From Phocicoccus schoeneichii (GTDB lineage: Bacteria; Bacillota; Bacilli; Staphylococcales; Salinicoccaceae): a stretch of 64,000 nucleotides of DNA. Shown here one piece after another: positions 1-8,372 of the stretch. The notes below the pieces were generated by a model. The model made no database searches. It saw nothing but the letters and a program-made list of their open reading frames with translations, and was not told the origin of the DNA. Within the stretch, counting starts at the first letter, position 1. Each line of letters starts with the position of its first letter. The stretch spans positions 124,001 through 188,000 of the forward strand of contig NZ_BMDB01000002.1 in assembly GCF_014635565.1 (NCBI RefSeq), written 5' to 3'. A program made the position numbers and the translations under genes.

Positions 1-634
1 AACCAAGCATTGCTGTTAACGCCATTGAGCTGAGTGGAGATGTACCAACAACTGTGATGATACCACCTAAAATAAGTCCCATAATTAGTGGGCTTGTTGA
101 CATCGCACCATCAATAATTGCACCTATTCTAAGTAATGATCCATCTACTAATGGAGTGAATAAAACACCAATTAAGCGTGCCAATGGAATACAAAAGATC
201 ACAATGATAATAAAATCGAGTCCGTTTGTTACTTTCTTTTCAATAAAACGTATAATAAATGAAATAATGTAGGCTGCAAATAGTGCAGGGATGAGTCCGA
301 TTTCAACAAAAGATACCGCAAGTAACGCTGAGTTTTGTGCGTTTATCTTTCTAGATAAAGCGACTAAGAATCCAACAATTACACCACTCATTGTGCCTGC
401 TAAGTGACCTGTTTCTTGTAAGAATTCAATATGTAAAATATCACCAAGAACAAAACCTTGAAGTGCTTCTACTAGAAACGTAGCGATTGCAGCTGTCGCC
501 AGCGCACTCATTACCGCACTACCGTCTGGAGCGTAGTAAGTAAAAATACTAAAAAATACTAGAATTAATAATAATAAACCAGTACCAACTAAAATATCTA
601 TTTTAAACAACTCCTTTACTTTTACTATACACAT
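1..634 (-). CDS. PTS EIIC-like (PfoR/EIIC_2 family) membrane protein, 3' end outside window
   Basis: An open frame on the minus strand starts with ATG at 634 (an in-frame ATG at 652 is also possible) and runs off the left edge. About 211 residues are visible. They form several hydrophobic segments and contain the stretch GGIITVVGTSPLSSMALTA, which resembles the EIIC_2/PfoR family of PTS sugar-permease-like proteins as I remember it. The family is membrane-bound and is thought to move or sense a sugar, but the substrate cannot be told from this part. Neither start has a strong ribosome site. It is transcribed divergently from the TVP38 gene. Family assignment is from recognition of motifs only. 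Confidence 0.6.
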   Translation of the reverse strand, partial: MCIVKVKELFKIDILVGTGLLLLILVFFSIFTYYAPDGSAVMSALATAAIATFLVEALQGFVLGDILHIEFLQETGHLAGTMSGVIVGFLVALSRKINAQNSALLAVSFVEIGLIPALFAAYIISFIIRFIEKKVTNGLDFIIIVIFCIPLARLIGVLFTPLVDGSLLRIGAIIDGAMSTSPLIMGLILGGIITVVGTSPLSSMALTAMLG

Positions 635-830
635 TTGATTCTCAAAATGCATAGACTCTTGTGTAAAATAACACTCTTTTCTTCGAATTATCTTAATAAT
701 ATCTAATTGTGAATGATTATAATATTTTGACTAAATGCTATAATTCATTTTCTCCACAAAATAAAGCAGAAATTATTCCATTTATCGTTCATGAAATGTA
801 AAGTGAGTATATAGAAAAGAGGGAGTCGCC

Positions 831-1580
831 ATGAGCTCTGGAAAAAATCCTAATGATGCTTTTTCTCCACAATCTGTTATTTCATTGATATTTCTAATTA
901 TTGTCATTGCTTTGTTTATATGGGCGTACTTTAACGTGGATGTACCTGAACCTGAAAAATTAAGACAAATTATTCTCGGCTACGGTTGGGCGGGGTGGAT
1001 TGTGTTTATCGGCATCGCATCACTGATTGCCATTACGCCAATTCCTGTTACAATTCCAGCACTCGTCGCTGGATCGTTATATGGTGTTGTAGAGGGAAGT
1101 GTCGTATCATTTCTTGGGGTTATGATTGGCTCTTGGATTGGGTATTGGATTGCACGTCTCACTGGTCAAGAACTGACTTTTAGATTATTAGGTCGTCATG
1201 GTCAGACTGTTAAAAATTATCTTGGGGATGCTGGATTCTTAGCGATGTGTACCGCACGCCTCATGCCAGGTTTGCCGTATTGGCCAGTCAATTATGGCGC
1301 CGGGGCATTAGGTGTCAGTCAATCTGCATTTCTTTCAGCCACATTTATTGCCTCGATTCCAGGACAAGTGTCACTTGTTGCACTTGGCGCATTTGCAGTA
1401 AATCCAACCATCTTAAATGGAACGATCCTTGCCTTCGCGTGGATTGTAGTAGGAGTAGCTACATGGACTTCGTATAAATATTGGCGCGGATCTAAAGCAC
1501 AGAAACGCATCAAGAAGAACAAAAAATACAAATTGAAGACTAAATTATTAAACACGAAAAAGCATGTATATGAAAAATGA
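831..1580 (+). CDS. TVP38/TMEM64 (DedA-like, VTT domain) membrane protein
   Basis: A 249-residue integral membrane protein with a hydrophobic N-terminal segment (about residues 17-35), a central VTT/SNARE-associated region containing GSWIGYWIARLTG (about 103-115) and RLMPGLPYWPVNYGAG (about 143-158), and a lysine-rich C-terminal tail. Family members are DedA-like proteins implicated in membrane homeostasis and possibly lipid or ion movement; the substrate here is unknown. A good ribosome site (GAGGGAG) precedes the ATG. The stop codon TGA at 1578-1580 coincides with the first bases of an IS-type inverted repeat, so the native C-terminus may have been altered by the insertion. Confidence 0.85.
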   Translation: MSSGKNPNDAFSPQSVISLIFLIIVIALFIWAYFNVDVPEPEKLRQIILGYGWAGWIVFIGIASLIAITPIPVTIPALVAGSLYGVVEGSVVSFLGVMIGSWIGYWIARLTGQELTFRLLGRHGQTVKNYLGDAGFLAMCTARLMPGLPYWPVNYGAGALGVSQSAFLSATFIASIPGQVSLVALGAFAVNPTILNGTILAFAWIVVGVATWTSYKYWRGSKAQKRIKKNKKYKLKTKLLNTKKHVYEK

Positions 1581-1904
1581 ACTGACCCCCTAATTCCGGA
1601 CACGGATTTAGAAGGTCTTTGTATGTCAAAGTATAGTTATGATTTGAAGTTAGAAATTATAAAAAGATATGAAGAAGGTTTTGGATCAACCATTCTTTCA
1701 AAATAGTTTAATATAAGCCATGATACGATAAATAATTGGATAATGGCTTATAATCTCTATGGCGAAGTTCGTCTAAAGAAAAGTTTATCTAAAACACGTT
1801 ATTCTGGTGAGTTTAAGTTATCCGTATTAAAATATAGGATAAATAACGAAACTTCCTATTCAGAAACAGCTCAAGTCTTTGGGATCAAGAATCCATCTAC
1901 TTAA
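1578..1904 (+). mobile_element. Remnant of an IS3-family (IS150-type) insertion sequence, left end
   Basis: The left boundary reads TGAACTGACCCCCTAATTCC followed by GGACA, which fits my memory of IS150-group terminal repeats (TGTACTGACCCC...TTGGACA). It is followed by a decayed transposase OrfA. No OrfB and no right-hand inverted repeat are visible before the dihydrouridine synthase gene at 2076, so the element is truncated and cannot move by itself. The 170 bases from 1905 to 2075 hold no recognisable gene. Confidence 0.65.
1623..1904 (+). pseudogene. Decayed IS3-family transposase OrfA (helix-turn-helix part)
   Basis: Translation from the ATG gives an IS3 OrfA-like start (MSKYSYDLKLEIIKRYEEG) with a transposase helix-turn-helix, but codon 28 is a TAG stop (1704-1706). 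The same frame then continues (FNISHDTINNWIMAYNLYGE and later SETAQVFGIKNPST) until TAA at 1902. OrfA proteins of this group read on after the NPST motif, so this one is interrupted by a nonsense codon and lacks its 3' end. The product is not functional. Confidence 0.7.
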
Positions 1905-2075
1905 TTACTCTAATATATTTTTATTAAACCGGAAAATAAAGAAGTAACAAGTAGTCTCTTCATAAAAATCCAGAACAAATATAGTCAAATCCTTTTGTGT
2001 AACTGAACTATTTGTGTTAATATCATCATGAATAAAATGACGATTTTTTAATAAGAATAGAAGGTTAAATAGATT

Positions 2076-3047
2076 ATGAAAGAAAACTTTTGGCGTGATT
2101 TACCACGTCCATTTTTTATTTTGGCACCTATGGAAGACGTTACAGATATTGTATTCCGACACGTTGTTAGTGAAGCGGGCAGACCTGATGTGTTTTTCAC
2201 TGAATTTACAAATACGGAAAGCTATTGTCATCCTGATGGGATACAAAGTGTTCGTGGACGCTTAACTTTCAGTGAGGATGAGCAACCTATGGTCGCTCAC
2301 ATTTGGGGTGACAAACCTGAAAACTTTAGACAAATGAGCATCGGTATGGCCGAAATGGGTTTTAAAGGAATCGATCTTAATATGGGATGCCCTGTAGATA
2401 ATGTTGCAAAGAAAGGAAAAGGATCTGGTTTAATACTCCGTCCTGAAACTGCAGCAGAGATCATTCAAGCCGCTAAAGCTGGAGGACTCCCGGTAAGTGT
2501 CAAAACCCGTCTTGGATATTATGAAATAGATGAATGGAGAGACTGGTTAAGGCATGTTTTGGAACAAGACATTTCAAACTTATCCATTCACCTTCGTACC
2601 CGTAAGGAAATGAGTAAAGTAGACGCACACTGGGAATTAATTTCTGCTATTAAAGAACTTCGTGACGAGATTGCACCAGATACACTCCTTACAATTAATG
2701 GAGATATTCCAGATAGACAAACAGGACTAGAACTTGCTGAAAAATATGGTGTGGATGGTATTATGATTGGTCGTGGAATCTTCCATAATCCGTTCGCATT
2801 TGAAAAAGAACCTCGTGAACACTCGAGCGAAGAATTGCTTGATTTATTAAGATTACACTTGTCTTTATTCGACAAATACTCAAAAGACGAACCTAAACAG
2901 TTCAAACCATTGCGTAGATTCTTTAAAATCTACGTACGTGGGTTTAGAGGTGCGAGTGAACTACGCCATCAATTGATGGAAACACACACGACAGATGAAG
3001 TTCGCGCGTTACTCGATTCCTTTGAGTCACAAATGGAAGATATATAA
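2076..3047 (+). CDS. dus: tRNA-dihydrouridine synthase family protein
   Basis: A 323-residue FMN-dependent enzyme that reduces uridines in the D-loop of tRNA. The N-terminal TIM barrel begins with [15 protein letters not shown] (about residues 14-28), and the signature [20 protein letters not shown] (about 99-118) includes the catalytic cysteine of Dus proteins. The flavin-binding [15 protein letters not shown] lies near residues 224-238. Length is typical of the family; I cannot assign the Dus subgroup with confidence. It stands alone between the IS remnant and a bidirectional terminator. AGAAGG lies 11 bases before the ATG. Confidence 0.9.
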   Translation: MKENFWRDLPRPFFILAPMEDVTDIVFRHVVSEAGRPDVFFTEFTNTESYCHPDGIQSVRGRLTFSEDEQPMVAHIWGDKPENFRQMSIGMAEMGFKGIDLNMGCPVDNVAKKGKGSGLILRPETAAEIIQAAKAGGLPVSVKTRLGYYEIDEWRDWLRHVLEQDISNLSIHLRTRKEMSKVDAHWELISAIKELRDEIAPDTLLTINGDIPDRQTGLELAEKYGVDGIMIGRGIFHNPFAFEKEPREHSSEELLDLLRLHLSLFDKYSKDEPKQFKPLRRFFKIYVRGFRGASELRHQLMETHTTDEVRALLDSFESQMEDI

Positions 3048-3062
3048 TAATATATTGTATAC

Positions 3063-3100
3063 AAAAACGAGAGAAGAATTTTTGTTCCTCTCTCGTTTTT
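3063..3100. terminator. Bidirectional rho-independent terminator
   Basis: A GC-containing stem (AAAACGAGAGA ... TCTCTCGTTTT) has an A-run on its left and a T-run on its right, so it can end both the dus transcript (plus) and the gluconate dehydrogenase transcript (minus). Confidence 0.8.
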
Positions 3101-3103
3101 ATT

Positions 3104-4834
3104 TTAGTCTTCTAATCTTTGATTGTCTTTATGATATTTAATGATACCTTCTGCACAACGGTATGCAAATGCTCCTACTGTACCTGTTGGGTTATTTCCT
3201 GAGTTGTGTACGAATGTACTTGAACCTGCAACAAAGAGGTTATCTCTATCCCAGTGTTGTAACCAAGTATTTACTACACTGTTTTTAGGATCTGTTCCCA
3301 TTGGTGTCCCACCAGAAATGTTTGTAGATTGATAAGGAACGATATCGTAGTCACCTAAGTCACCATTTTGTACATCGATATGTTTTGCACCCATTTTTTC
3401 TACGATTTCTGCACATTTCTCCGTAAGATATTTGTTTCTCGCATTATCTTGTTCTGTCCAGTTGTAAGTAAGCATTACTTGAGGATTATCATAAGCATCT
3501 TTATACGTATCATCTAAATCTAGGTAATGATCTCTATGTGGACCTGTATGCGCCATTGAGTACACTTCTAGAGTTCTTGTGAAATTCTCAACTGATTCTT
3601 TCTTAAACTCTTCACCCCACGCTGGTGTACCTTCACGTACTTTGTTGTTCAGTATTGGACGTAAACCTGTTTGAGTAAAGTGGATAGATCCACCATGAAT
3701 GAAGTCTAAGTCTTCATGGTCAAAGTTATCTCCGTTGAAATCATCTAAAATCATTCCTAATGCACCTGCACCCATGAATGTATTATATTGCTCATCGAAG
3801 AATCCCGTTGCACCTAATCCAGTTTGGTAACAATAGTTACTACCAAGTGTACCTGTTTCTGTTTCAGGGTCATATTGTTCACCAATCTCAGAAACTCTGA
3901 GTAATTTATAGTTGTTAAATAAGAAGCTTGTTAAAACAACGACATCTGCAGGTTGGAAGTATTCTTCTCTTGTTTCTGTATCGATGAATTTAACACCTGT
4001 TACTTTATTTTTATCTTTTTCATCTGTAACGATTTCAGTAACGTTAGAATTATAACGAATTTCATAGTTCCCAGTTTTTTCTGCTGTTCTCAATACCGTT
4101 ACATCTGGCGTTGCTTTTGCATCGTATTCACACGCAAAACGTTCACAGAATGCACAATACTGACATTGGTTTAACTTTTCTCCGTCAGGGTTTGTATAGT
4201 TTTGTGACATGTTAGCAGAAGGCATCATGACTGGATGGAGCTCTAATTTTTTAGCTGCTTCTTCAAACAGTTTTAATGATTTTGTTTTAATCATCGGTGG
4301 GTTTGGATATGGACTTGAGCGTTTTTCTCCAAGTGGGTTTTCTTCACCACTGACCCCCGCAGTCTTCTCAAACTTATCATAGTATTTTTCCATTTCGTCA
4401 AACGTGATACCCCAGTCACGGTAGCGTAGACCAGAATCTTCACCAAGTTTATCTTTACCGTACTTTTTCTCAGTCATAGACTTGATTTCGAAATCATACG
4501 CCATATAGCGGTCTGTCTGACCATTCCAGTGAGTACCCGCTCCACCACGACCATTACCTGGTAAAAATGAACCTAAACGGCGTACTGGAAGCGCGCGCTC
4601 ATCTCTTTTATTTCTAAAAGTGAGTGTTTCCACTGATGTATCTTGCATCAATTCATAACGTTGTGCATATTTTAATTCGTCGTGAACACGTTGATAGTCA
4701 TTTGTATCGCGATAGCCTCCACGTTCTAGACTTTTTACTTTTAGGCCCGCTTTGGCTGTTTCTGCAGCAACAATACCGCCAGTCCAACCAGCACCAATTG
4801 TTACTACATCTACTTTTTCTAATTCTTTAACCAA
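3104..4834 (-). CDS. GMC-family oxidoreductase, gluconate 2-dehydrogenase-like flavoprotein subunit
   Basis: A 576-residue FAD protein. The N-terminus has the Rossmann motif GAGWTGGIVAAE (about residues 17-28). A cysteine cluster typical of membrane gluconate dehydrogenase large subunits follows (NQCQYCAFCERFAC), and the GMC C-terminal region is intact (NISGGTPMGTDP and HNSGNNPTGTVGAFAYRCAEG). The enzyme would oxidise gluconate or a related sugar acid and pass electrons to the respiratory chain. The start is a TTG at 4834 preceded by AGGAGG at good spacing. It is cotranscribed with the subunit-3-like gene 24 bases upstream and has no signal peptide, so it probably rides the Tat pathway with its partner. 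The substrate is inferred from the family. Confidence 0.85.
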   Translation of the reverse strand: MVKELEKVDVVTIGAGWTGGIVAAETAKAGLKVKSLERGGYRDTNDYQRVHDELKYAQRYELMQDTSVETLTFRNKRDERALPVRRLGSFLPGNGRGGAGTHWNGQTDRYMAYDFEIKSMTEKKYGKDKLGEDSGLRYRDWGITFDEMEKYYDKFEKTAGVSGEENPLGEKRSSPYPNPPMIKTKSLKLFEEAAKKLELHPVMMPSANMSQNYTNPDGEKLNQCQYCAFCERFACEYDAKATPDVTVLRTAEKTGNYEIRYNSNVTEIVTDEKDKNKVTGVKFIDTETREEYFQPADVVVLTSFLFNNYKLLRVSEIGEQYDPETETGTLGSNYCYQTGLGATGFFDEQYNTFMGAGALGMILDDFNGDNFDHEDLDFIHGGSIHFTQTGLRPILNNKVREGTPAWGEEFKKESVENFTRTLEVYSMAHTGPHRDHYLDLDDTYKDAYDNPQVMLTYNWTEQDNARNKYLTEKCAEIVEKMGAKHIDVQNGDLGDYDIVPYQSTNISGGTPMGTDPKNSVVNTWLQHWDRDNLFVAGSSTFVHNSGNNPTGTVGAFAYRCAEGIIKYHKDNQRLED

Positions 4835-4858
4835 TCGTTATTCCTCCTGTAATATTAA

Positions 4859-5653
4859 CTAGCCAAAATTAGGCATAGGTTCGATATCTTGAAACTCATC
4901 GCTATCAATGAGATTTAGATAAGAGTGTTGGTGTCCTGGGAATTGTTTCATCTTCCAGCCACCCATATTTCTGTTACCTCTATATATTGGATCTGAATAT
5001 ACTCCTTCAAGAGTTGCTTCACGTAAAAGTTGGAAGAAGTAACCTGCAGTCGCTGTACTTCTTGGTATATCGAAATCGACTTTGTCATCTTCAAAGTCTT
5101 TTAGGATTTCATCTTGTTCTCCCGCTTCAAGCTCTGCAAATGATTTTTCAAAACGATCATTTGATTCTTCTTGTAGCTTTCTGATACCAAGTGTGAAATA
5201 CTCTGCACGGTTTAAGTTAGACTGATACCCTTGAGTCGCTGTACCTTCGTAGAAAGGACCTTGCATGTACTCTCTAGAGTTATTTCCATACGCTCCAGCC
5301 AACTGGCCATCTAAAAAGTAAGCTGCACCGAGCTCTTTAGCACCTGGTCCAATATCTGAATCAGGGAAAATTCTTTCCATAGCAGCTTCTATTACTTTAA
5401 AATCTTCATCTTTGCTGAAGAAGATACGTCCTTTTTCTGGAATTATTAACCCCTCGCTGGATGACTCAGAACTCTCAGACTTAGTGTCTGTCGATGTATT
5501 TTCTGTGCCATCCATGTTAAAACCAATCAAACCACCAAGTAAACTACCTCCGATAATACCTCCCGTAGCAACACCTGTGGTTTTTAGGAAATCACGTCTT
5601 GAAAATTGCTTTTCCTTCGCCATTTCGCTTACCCCCATATTCTTTTTAGGCAT
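4859..5653 (-). CDS. Gluconate 2-dehydrogenase subunit 3 family protein with Tat signal
   Basis: A 264-residue protein whose N-terminus carries a twin-arginine signal, SRRDFLK, followed by a glycine-rich hydrophobic stretch (about residues 18-47), then a low-complexity Ser/Glu linker and the subunit-3 domain. In this family the small subunit binds the GMC flavoprotein and takes it across the membrane. Two starts are possible: ATG at 5653 (ribosome site AGAGGGTG) and ATG at 5623 (GGGGGT upstream); both keep the Tat motif. The cytochrome c subunit found in proteobacterial complexes is not encoded next to it, so the electron acceptor is unknown. Confidence 0.8.
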   Translation of the reverse strand: MPKKNMGVSEMAKEKQFSRRDFLKTTGVATGGIIGGSLLGGLIGFNMDGTENTSTDTKSESSESSSEGLIIPEKGRIFFSKDEDFKVIEAAMERIFPDSDIGPGAKELGAAYFLDGQLAGAYGNNSREYMQGPFYEGTATQGYQSNLNRAEYFTLGIRKLQEESNDRFEKSFAELEAGEQDEILKDFEDDKVDFDIPRSTATAGYFFQLLREATLEGVYSDPIYRGNRNMGGWKMKQFPGHQHSYLNLIDSDEFQDIEPMPNFG

Positions 5654-5811
5654 AAAAACACCCTCTACTAGTATATTGTACCATTAATAGAACATTTAGT
5701 AAGGGGCGAATAAGTTTATGTAGTTGCTTAACATAAATATTGTATCAATACGAAGAAATTAATTGTGCAAAATTGATTATAGATAAAAATAGAAGGAAAG
5801 TGTTTTTTTAT

Positions 5812-5839
5812 GCTGGACTTATGCCCAGCCCTATTTTTT
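5812..5839 (+). terminator. Possible plus-strand terminator of unknown transcript
   Basis: A short stem GCTGG/CCAGC (812-816 with 825-829) is followed by CCTATTTTTT. No plus-strand gene lies immediately to its left, so either an unrecognised short transcript ends here or the hairpin is fortuitous. Confidence 0.3.
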
Positions 5840-5865
5840 CTATCAATTAGTAAATAAATGGGCAT

Positions 5866-5951
5866 AAAAAAAGAGAGATACCTAATGTTATATCTCCTTG
5901 CCTATATCCTTGTGGTTATACACAGCAAGGTAGGACTTCCCTTATTCCTTA
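5866..5951 (-). ncRNA. Candidate small RNA (about 85 nt) with its own promoter and terminator
   Basis: On the minus strand a promoter TTGAAA-N16-TATTAT (5985-5958) is followed by about 85 nt and then an intrinsic terminator (stem GAGATA/TATCTC at 5896-5875, T-run at 5872-5866). No open frame with a ribosome site lies inside. The body contains CCTTGC ... GCAAGG, which can form an alternative stem. It could be an independent regulatory RNA, an antitoxin-like RNA, or a leader for the gluconate dehydrogenase operon starting 213 bases further on. I do not recognise the family. Confidence 0.4.
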
Positions 5952-6162
5952 TATACTATAATATAGAAATAGGTTATATTTTCAACCATTAGATTCGATA
6001 TACTTTGTCAAAACTATTTCTAAGCTTTAATATACTTCATTTTATAATCATATTCCTCATAATAGCCTCTATTTTTTACTAATATATCTATTAACTTCTC
6101 AAGATTTTTGGCAGCTCTTAATTTTATATTTAAAAATATGATATACTAGTATTAATAAAATA

Positions 6163-6311
6163 GTTCTCTTATTAAGAGTGAGTGGAGGGATTTGGCCCTT
6201 GGAAGCTCCAGCAACAGCTTATAGCGATGTGCTAATTCCAACAGTTTTAAGTAACTGAAAGATGAGAAGATGTGTTAAAGCTCTTCTTAATATAGAAGAG
6301 CTATTTTATTT
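6163..6311 (+). promoter_or_regulatory. SAM-I (S-box) riboswitch with expression-platform terminator
   Basis: The conserved S-box core is readable: CTCTTATTAAGAG, then GTGGAGGGATTTGGCCC, GAAGCTCCAGCAACAG, and a closing GATGAGAAG that pairs with the TTCTC at the 5' end (P1). A terminator follows (AGCTCTTCT/AGAAGAGCT at 6279-6302, then a T-rich tract). A TATACT -10 box at 6142-6147 precedes it. S-boxes shut off sulfur and methionine genes when SAM is high. The only gene downstream before the next terminator is the 60-residue ORF at 6339. Confidence 0.9.
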
Positions 6312-6338
6312 AATATAATAAAAGGATGGTTATATTTT

Positions 6339-6521
6339 ATGAAAACATGTCGTGAACTTTACGAAGAACTCGAATACCGAGAGAATACTCCAGCAAAAAA
6401 TTGGGCAGGAAGTATGGCTAGAGTTGGAAGAATTAATCAGATTAAAGCAGAAATCAGTCAACAGATTGATGTTGTGAAACACAAAGACGCTATTTTAAAA
6501 ATGCTAGAATCTTCTCATTAA
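6339..6521 (+). CDS. 60-residue protein of unknown function under SAM riboswitch control
   Basis: I do not recognise this protein. It is 60 residues, charged and predicted helical, with no signal peptide or membrane segment, one cysteine near the N-terminus (MKTCRELYEELEYRE) and an Ala/Ile/Glu-rich central helix. AAAGGATGG lies about 10-12 bases before the ATG. It sits alone between an S-box riboswitch terminator and a strong bidirectional terminator, so expression should rise when SAM or methionine is scarce. The context suggests a link to sulfur amino acid or SAM metabolism, but that is inference only. Confidence 0.65.
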   Translation: MKTCRELYEELEYRENTPAKNWAGSMARVGRINQIKAEISQQIDVVKHKDAILKMLESSH

Positions 6522-6525
6522 ACAC

Positions 6526-6560
6526 AAAAACGAAGTGCACATGAAGTGCGCTTCGTTTTT
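6526..6560. terminator. Bidirectional terminator between the S-box ORF and grpB-like gene
   Basis: A near-perfect stem (AAAACGAAGTGCAC ... GTGCGCTTCGTTTT) has A- and T-runs on its two sides, serving the small ORF on plus and the GrpB gene on minus. The minus gene's stop codon lies inside it. Confidence 0.8.
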
Positions 6561-7093
6561 TAATTGCTATCTCTTTTCCCATAAATTTCTCTAACAAATA
6601 CTTCTTTTGAATCCGTATATTCTTTAATTCCAGTAGATGAGTGTTTCAGAAAGTTTTGTTTAATATCTAGATATCCTTTTCTAACATCTTCATGAGTATT
6701 TAAATAGTCTCTGAAGAATATTAGGTTGTTCCAAAGCTCTCCATCATACTCAACCAGGTGTAGGAAATGTGTTTTTATCTTATAAGTATCATCTGAGAAT
6801 TTCGCCAACACTATCTCTCCAGGTCTTTCGACTCTCAACCTCAAGAATCCAACTTTACTTAGTCTATAAAAAAATTCCTTATCAACAGACTCAAGGTCAT
6901 CTACGCCAGCTACAATATCTATTATTGGCTTAGCTGACATTCCTTCAATTGCAGTGCTTCCTATGTGCTCAATTCTTGATGCTTGTAGATCTGTATTGTT
7001 CAGTAGATCATTCTTAACTCGTAAAAACTCATCTTTCCATTCCGGATTATACGGTTCTAATCTTATTTCATTATTTTCAAGGCCTAATTTCAA
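6560..7093 (-). CDS. GrpB family protein (UPF0157, nucleotidyltransferase fold)
   Basis: About 177 residues with the GrpB/UPF0157 signatures: LEPYNPEWKDEF near the N-terminus, then HIGSTAIEGMSAKPIIDI (about residues 44-61) with the GS and D-x-D-like residues of nucleotidyltransferase-fold proteins. The molecular role of the family is not settled. I favour a TTG start at 7093 because GGGAGTG lies six bases before it; an in-frame ATG at 7108 would sit upstream of that ribosome site and has none of its own. It is a single gene ending in the shared terminator. Confidence 0.8.
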   Translation of the reverse strand: MKLGLENNEIRLEPYNPEWKDEFLRVKNDLLNNTDLQASRIEHIGSTAIEGMSAKPIIDIVAGVDDLESVDKEFFYRLSKVGFLRLRVERPGEIVLAKFSDDTYKIKTHFLHLVEYDGELWNNLIFFRDYLNTHEDVRKGYLDIKQNFLKHSSTGIKEYTDSKEVFVREIYGKRDSN

Positions 7094-7211
7094 AATAAGC
7101 ACTCCCATATTTAAACAATTAAGTTAAAGCACTATTATATATTCATTACATTGATTCCACTACGTTTCAATTTGCTGTTTACATGGTAAAGATAGTTAAG
7201 GAAGTGATTAC

Positions 7212-7463
7212 GTGCGTATTAGTTTAATTGTATTGTCTGTAATCAATATCATCTATATGTTTACGACATTTATCATCAACGACCCGAACATCTTTTTCCT
7301 CGCACCATACGGGCTTACTTACTATCTTGCCTTCTTTTTAGCGCTATTCAGCGTTGGTGTGTTAATCATCACTAAGTCGAGTGATGGTAGAGATAAAAAC
7401 CTGCTACTCGTCTCGATGATCATCAATATTGTAGGTATGTTCCTAGTAAAAATATTCTTTTAG
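7212..7463 (+). CDS. Small hypothetical membrane protein, three hydrophobic segments
   Basis: An 83-residue protein made almost entirely of three hydrophobic segments (about residues 4-24, 30-52 and 62-83). It starts at GTG 7212 with AAGGAAG upstream and ends just before a hairpin terminator. I do not recognise a named family. Its small size and isolation give no functional clue. Confidence 0.55.
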   Translation: MRISLIVLSVINIIYMFTTFIINDPNIFFLAPYGLTYYLAFFLALFSVGVLIITKSSDGRDKNLLLVSMIINIVGMFLVKIFF

Positions 7464-7466
7464 ATT

Positions 7467-7496
7467 AAAGAGCAGAGTAATCTGCTCTTATTTATT
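7467..7496 (+). terminator. Hairpin terminator between convergent genes
   Basis: Stem AAGAGCAG/CTGCTCTT followed by ATTTATTTTC ends the plus-strand small membrane protein gene; the minus-strand DUF488 gene stops at 7488, inside it. Confidence 0.6.
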
Positions 7497-8042
7497 TTCT
7501 AAAACTGGGTACACAACTTCCCCGTCATCCTCAATAATCGGCATTGCTCCCCATTGCCCTAATTTATGTGGAACGAGATCACTACTATCTTTGTTTAAGA
7601 TAATATGTGTGACGTCTTGATCGTGTGCCGCTAAAAAGTTACTAATGATCAAGCGATGGCATCTTGAAGGGTGTCTTTCAGCACAGAGGAGTGCGACTGT
7701 GTCATCTTCCATCTCTTTCTTCAATACCTGTATACCTTCCTTAAAATCGTCAGTTAAAGTGTAATCTGAATAGTTGCGAAAGGACTGGTTTTTCCAACCA
7801 GCATTTAAATCATCGCCAACAAAGCTAGAAGTACCACGTCTGCCACCTAATAGAGTGATGTGTTTGTATTTATAATTATTTTCTTCAAGCCATTTCTTGA
7901 ACACATCTTGGTTATAATGTGGGCTCTTTTTACTCATAGGAAATGCACGGACATCAATAATTTTTGTGACTTTACCTTTTTTCATCATTTCATGAAACTT
8001 AACAAGGTCGTAATCAAAATGACCAATTGTAAATACTGTCAT
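7488..8042 (-). CDS. DUF488 domain-containing protein
   Basis: A 184-residue protein that opens with FTIGHFDYDLVKFHEMM and contains IIDVRAFPMSKKSPHYN and LLCAERHPSRCHRLI (about residues 119-133), the hallmarks of DUF488. The family role is unknown. The ATG at 8042 has AAGGAG nine bases upstream; an in-frame TTG at 8051 lies too close to that site. It overlaps the upstream 80-residue ORF by an ATGA junction, so the two are translationally coupled. Confidence 0.85.
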   Translation of the reverse strand: MTVFTIGHFDYDLVKFHEMMKKGKVTKIIDVRAFPMSKKSPHYNQDVFKKWLEENNYKYKHITLLGGRRGTSSFVGDDLNAGWKNQSFRNYSDYTLTDDFKEGIQVLKKEMEDDTVALLCAERHPSRCHRLIISNFLAAHDQDVTHIILNKDSSDLVPHKLGQWGAMPIIEDDGEVVYPVLENK

Positions 8043-8281
8043 GAACAGCAACTCCTTTTATAAATCAAAGTTCGTTGAAATGGGGCATTATCACTAAGAA
8101 ATACTTTCAAAAATTCATACGCATACTGATCTGTATCATCTACTTCGGCATATACCCTTTTGATATTTTTATTATCCACATTCGTTAAACGTTTGAATAA
8201 TAAATGCTTTAAATATTGTTTTGCAATATTATCTTGATAATACATATATTCAAGTTCTACAGTCGCTTCATCGTAATTCAT
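8039..8281 (-). CDS. 80-residue hypothetical protein coupled to DUF488 gene
   Basis: A small acidic and aromatic protein (MNYDEATVELEYMYYQDN...) with no signal peptide or membrane segment. I do not recognise the family. The main support is the 4-base ATGA overlap with the DUF488 start, the pattern of a cotranslated pair. The ribosome site is weak. A short intergenic region separates it from the divergent oligoendopeptidase gene. Confidence 0.6.
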   Translation of the reverse strand: MNYDEATVELEYMYYQDNIAKQYLKHLLFKRLTNVDNKNIKRVYAEVDDTDQYAYEFLKVFLSDNAPFQRTLIYKRSCCS

Positions 8282-8372
8282 AAGTAATTCTTGATCTACT
8301 ATGATAACGCTTTACGTCTATTTCCTGTATTATAAAAGTAACTACTGTTTTATTAGGAAGGGAAGGAAATTA

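Noticed and set aside
5810-5857. 15-residue plus-strand frame (MLDLCPALFFLSISK) as a type I toxin facing the small RNA
   Set aside because: It has a ribosome-like GAAGGAAAG upstream but is shorter than known toxins, overlaps a hairpin, and has no visible complementarity to the RNA body beyond the shared end.
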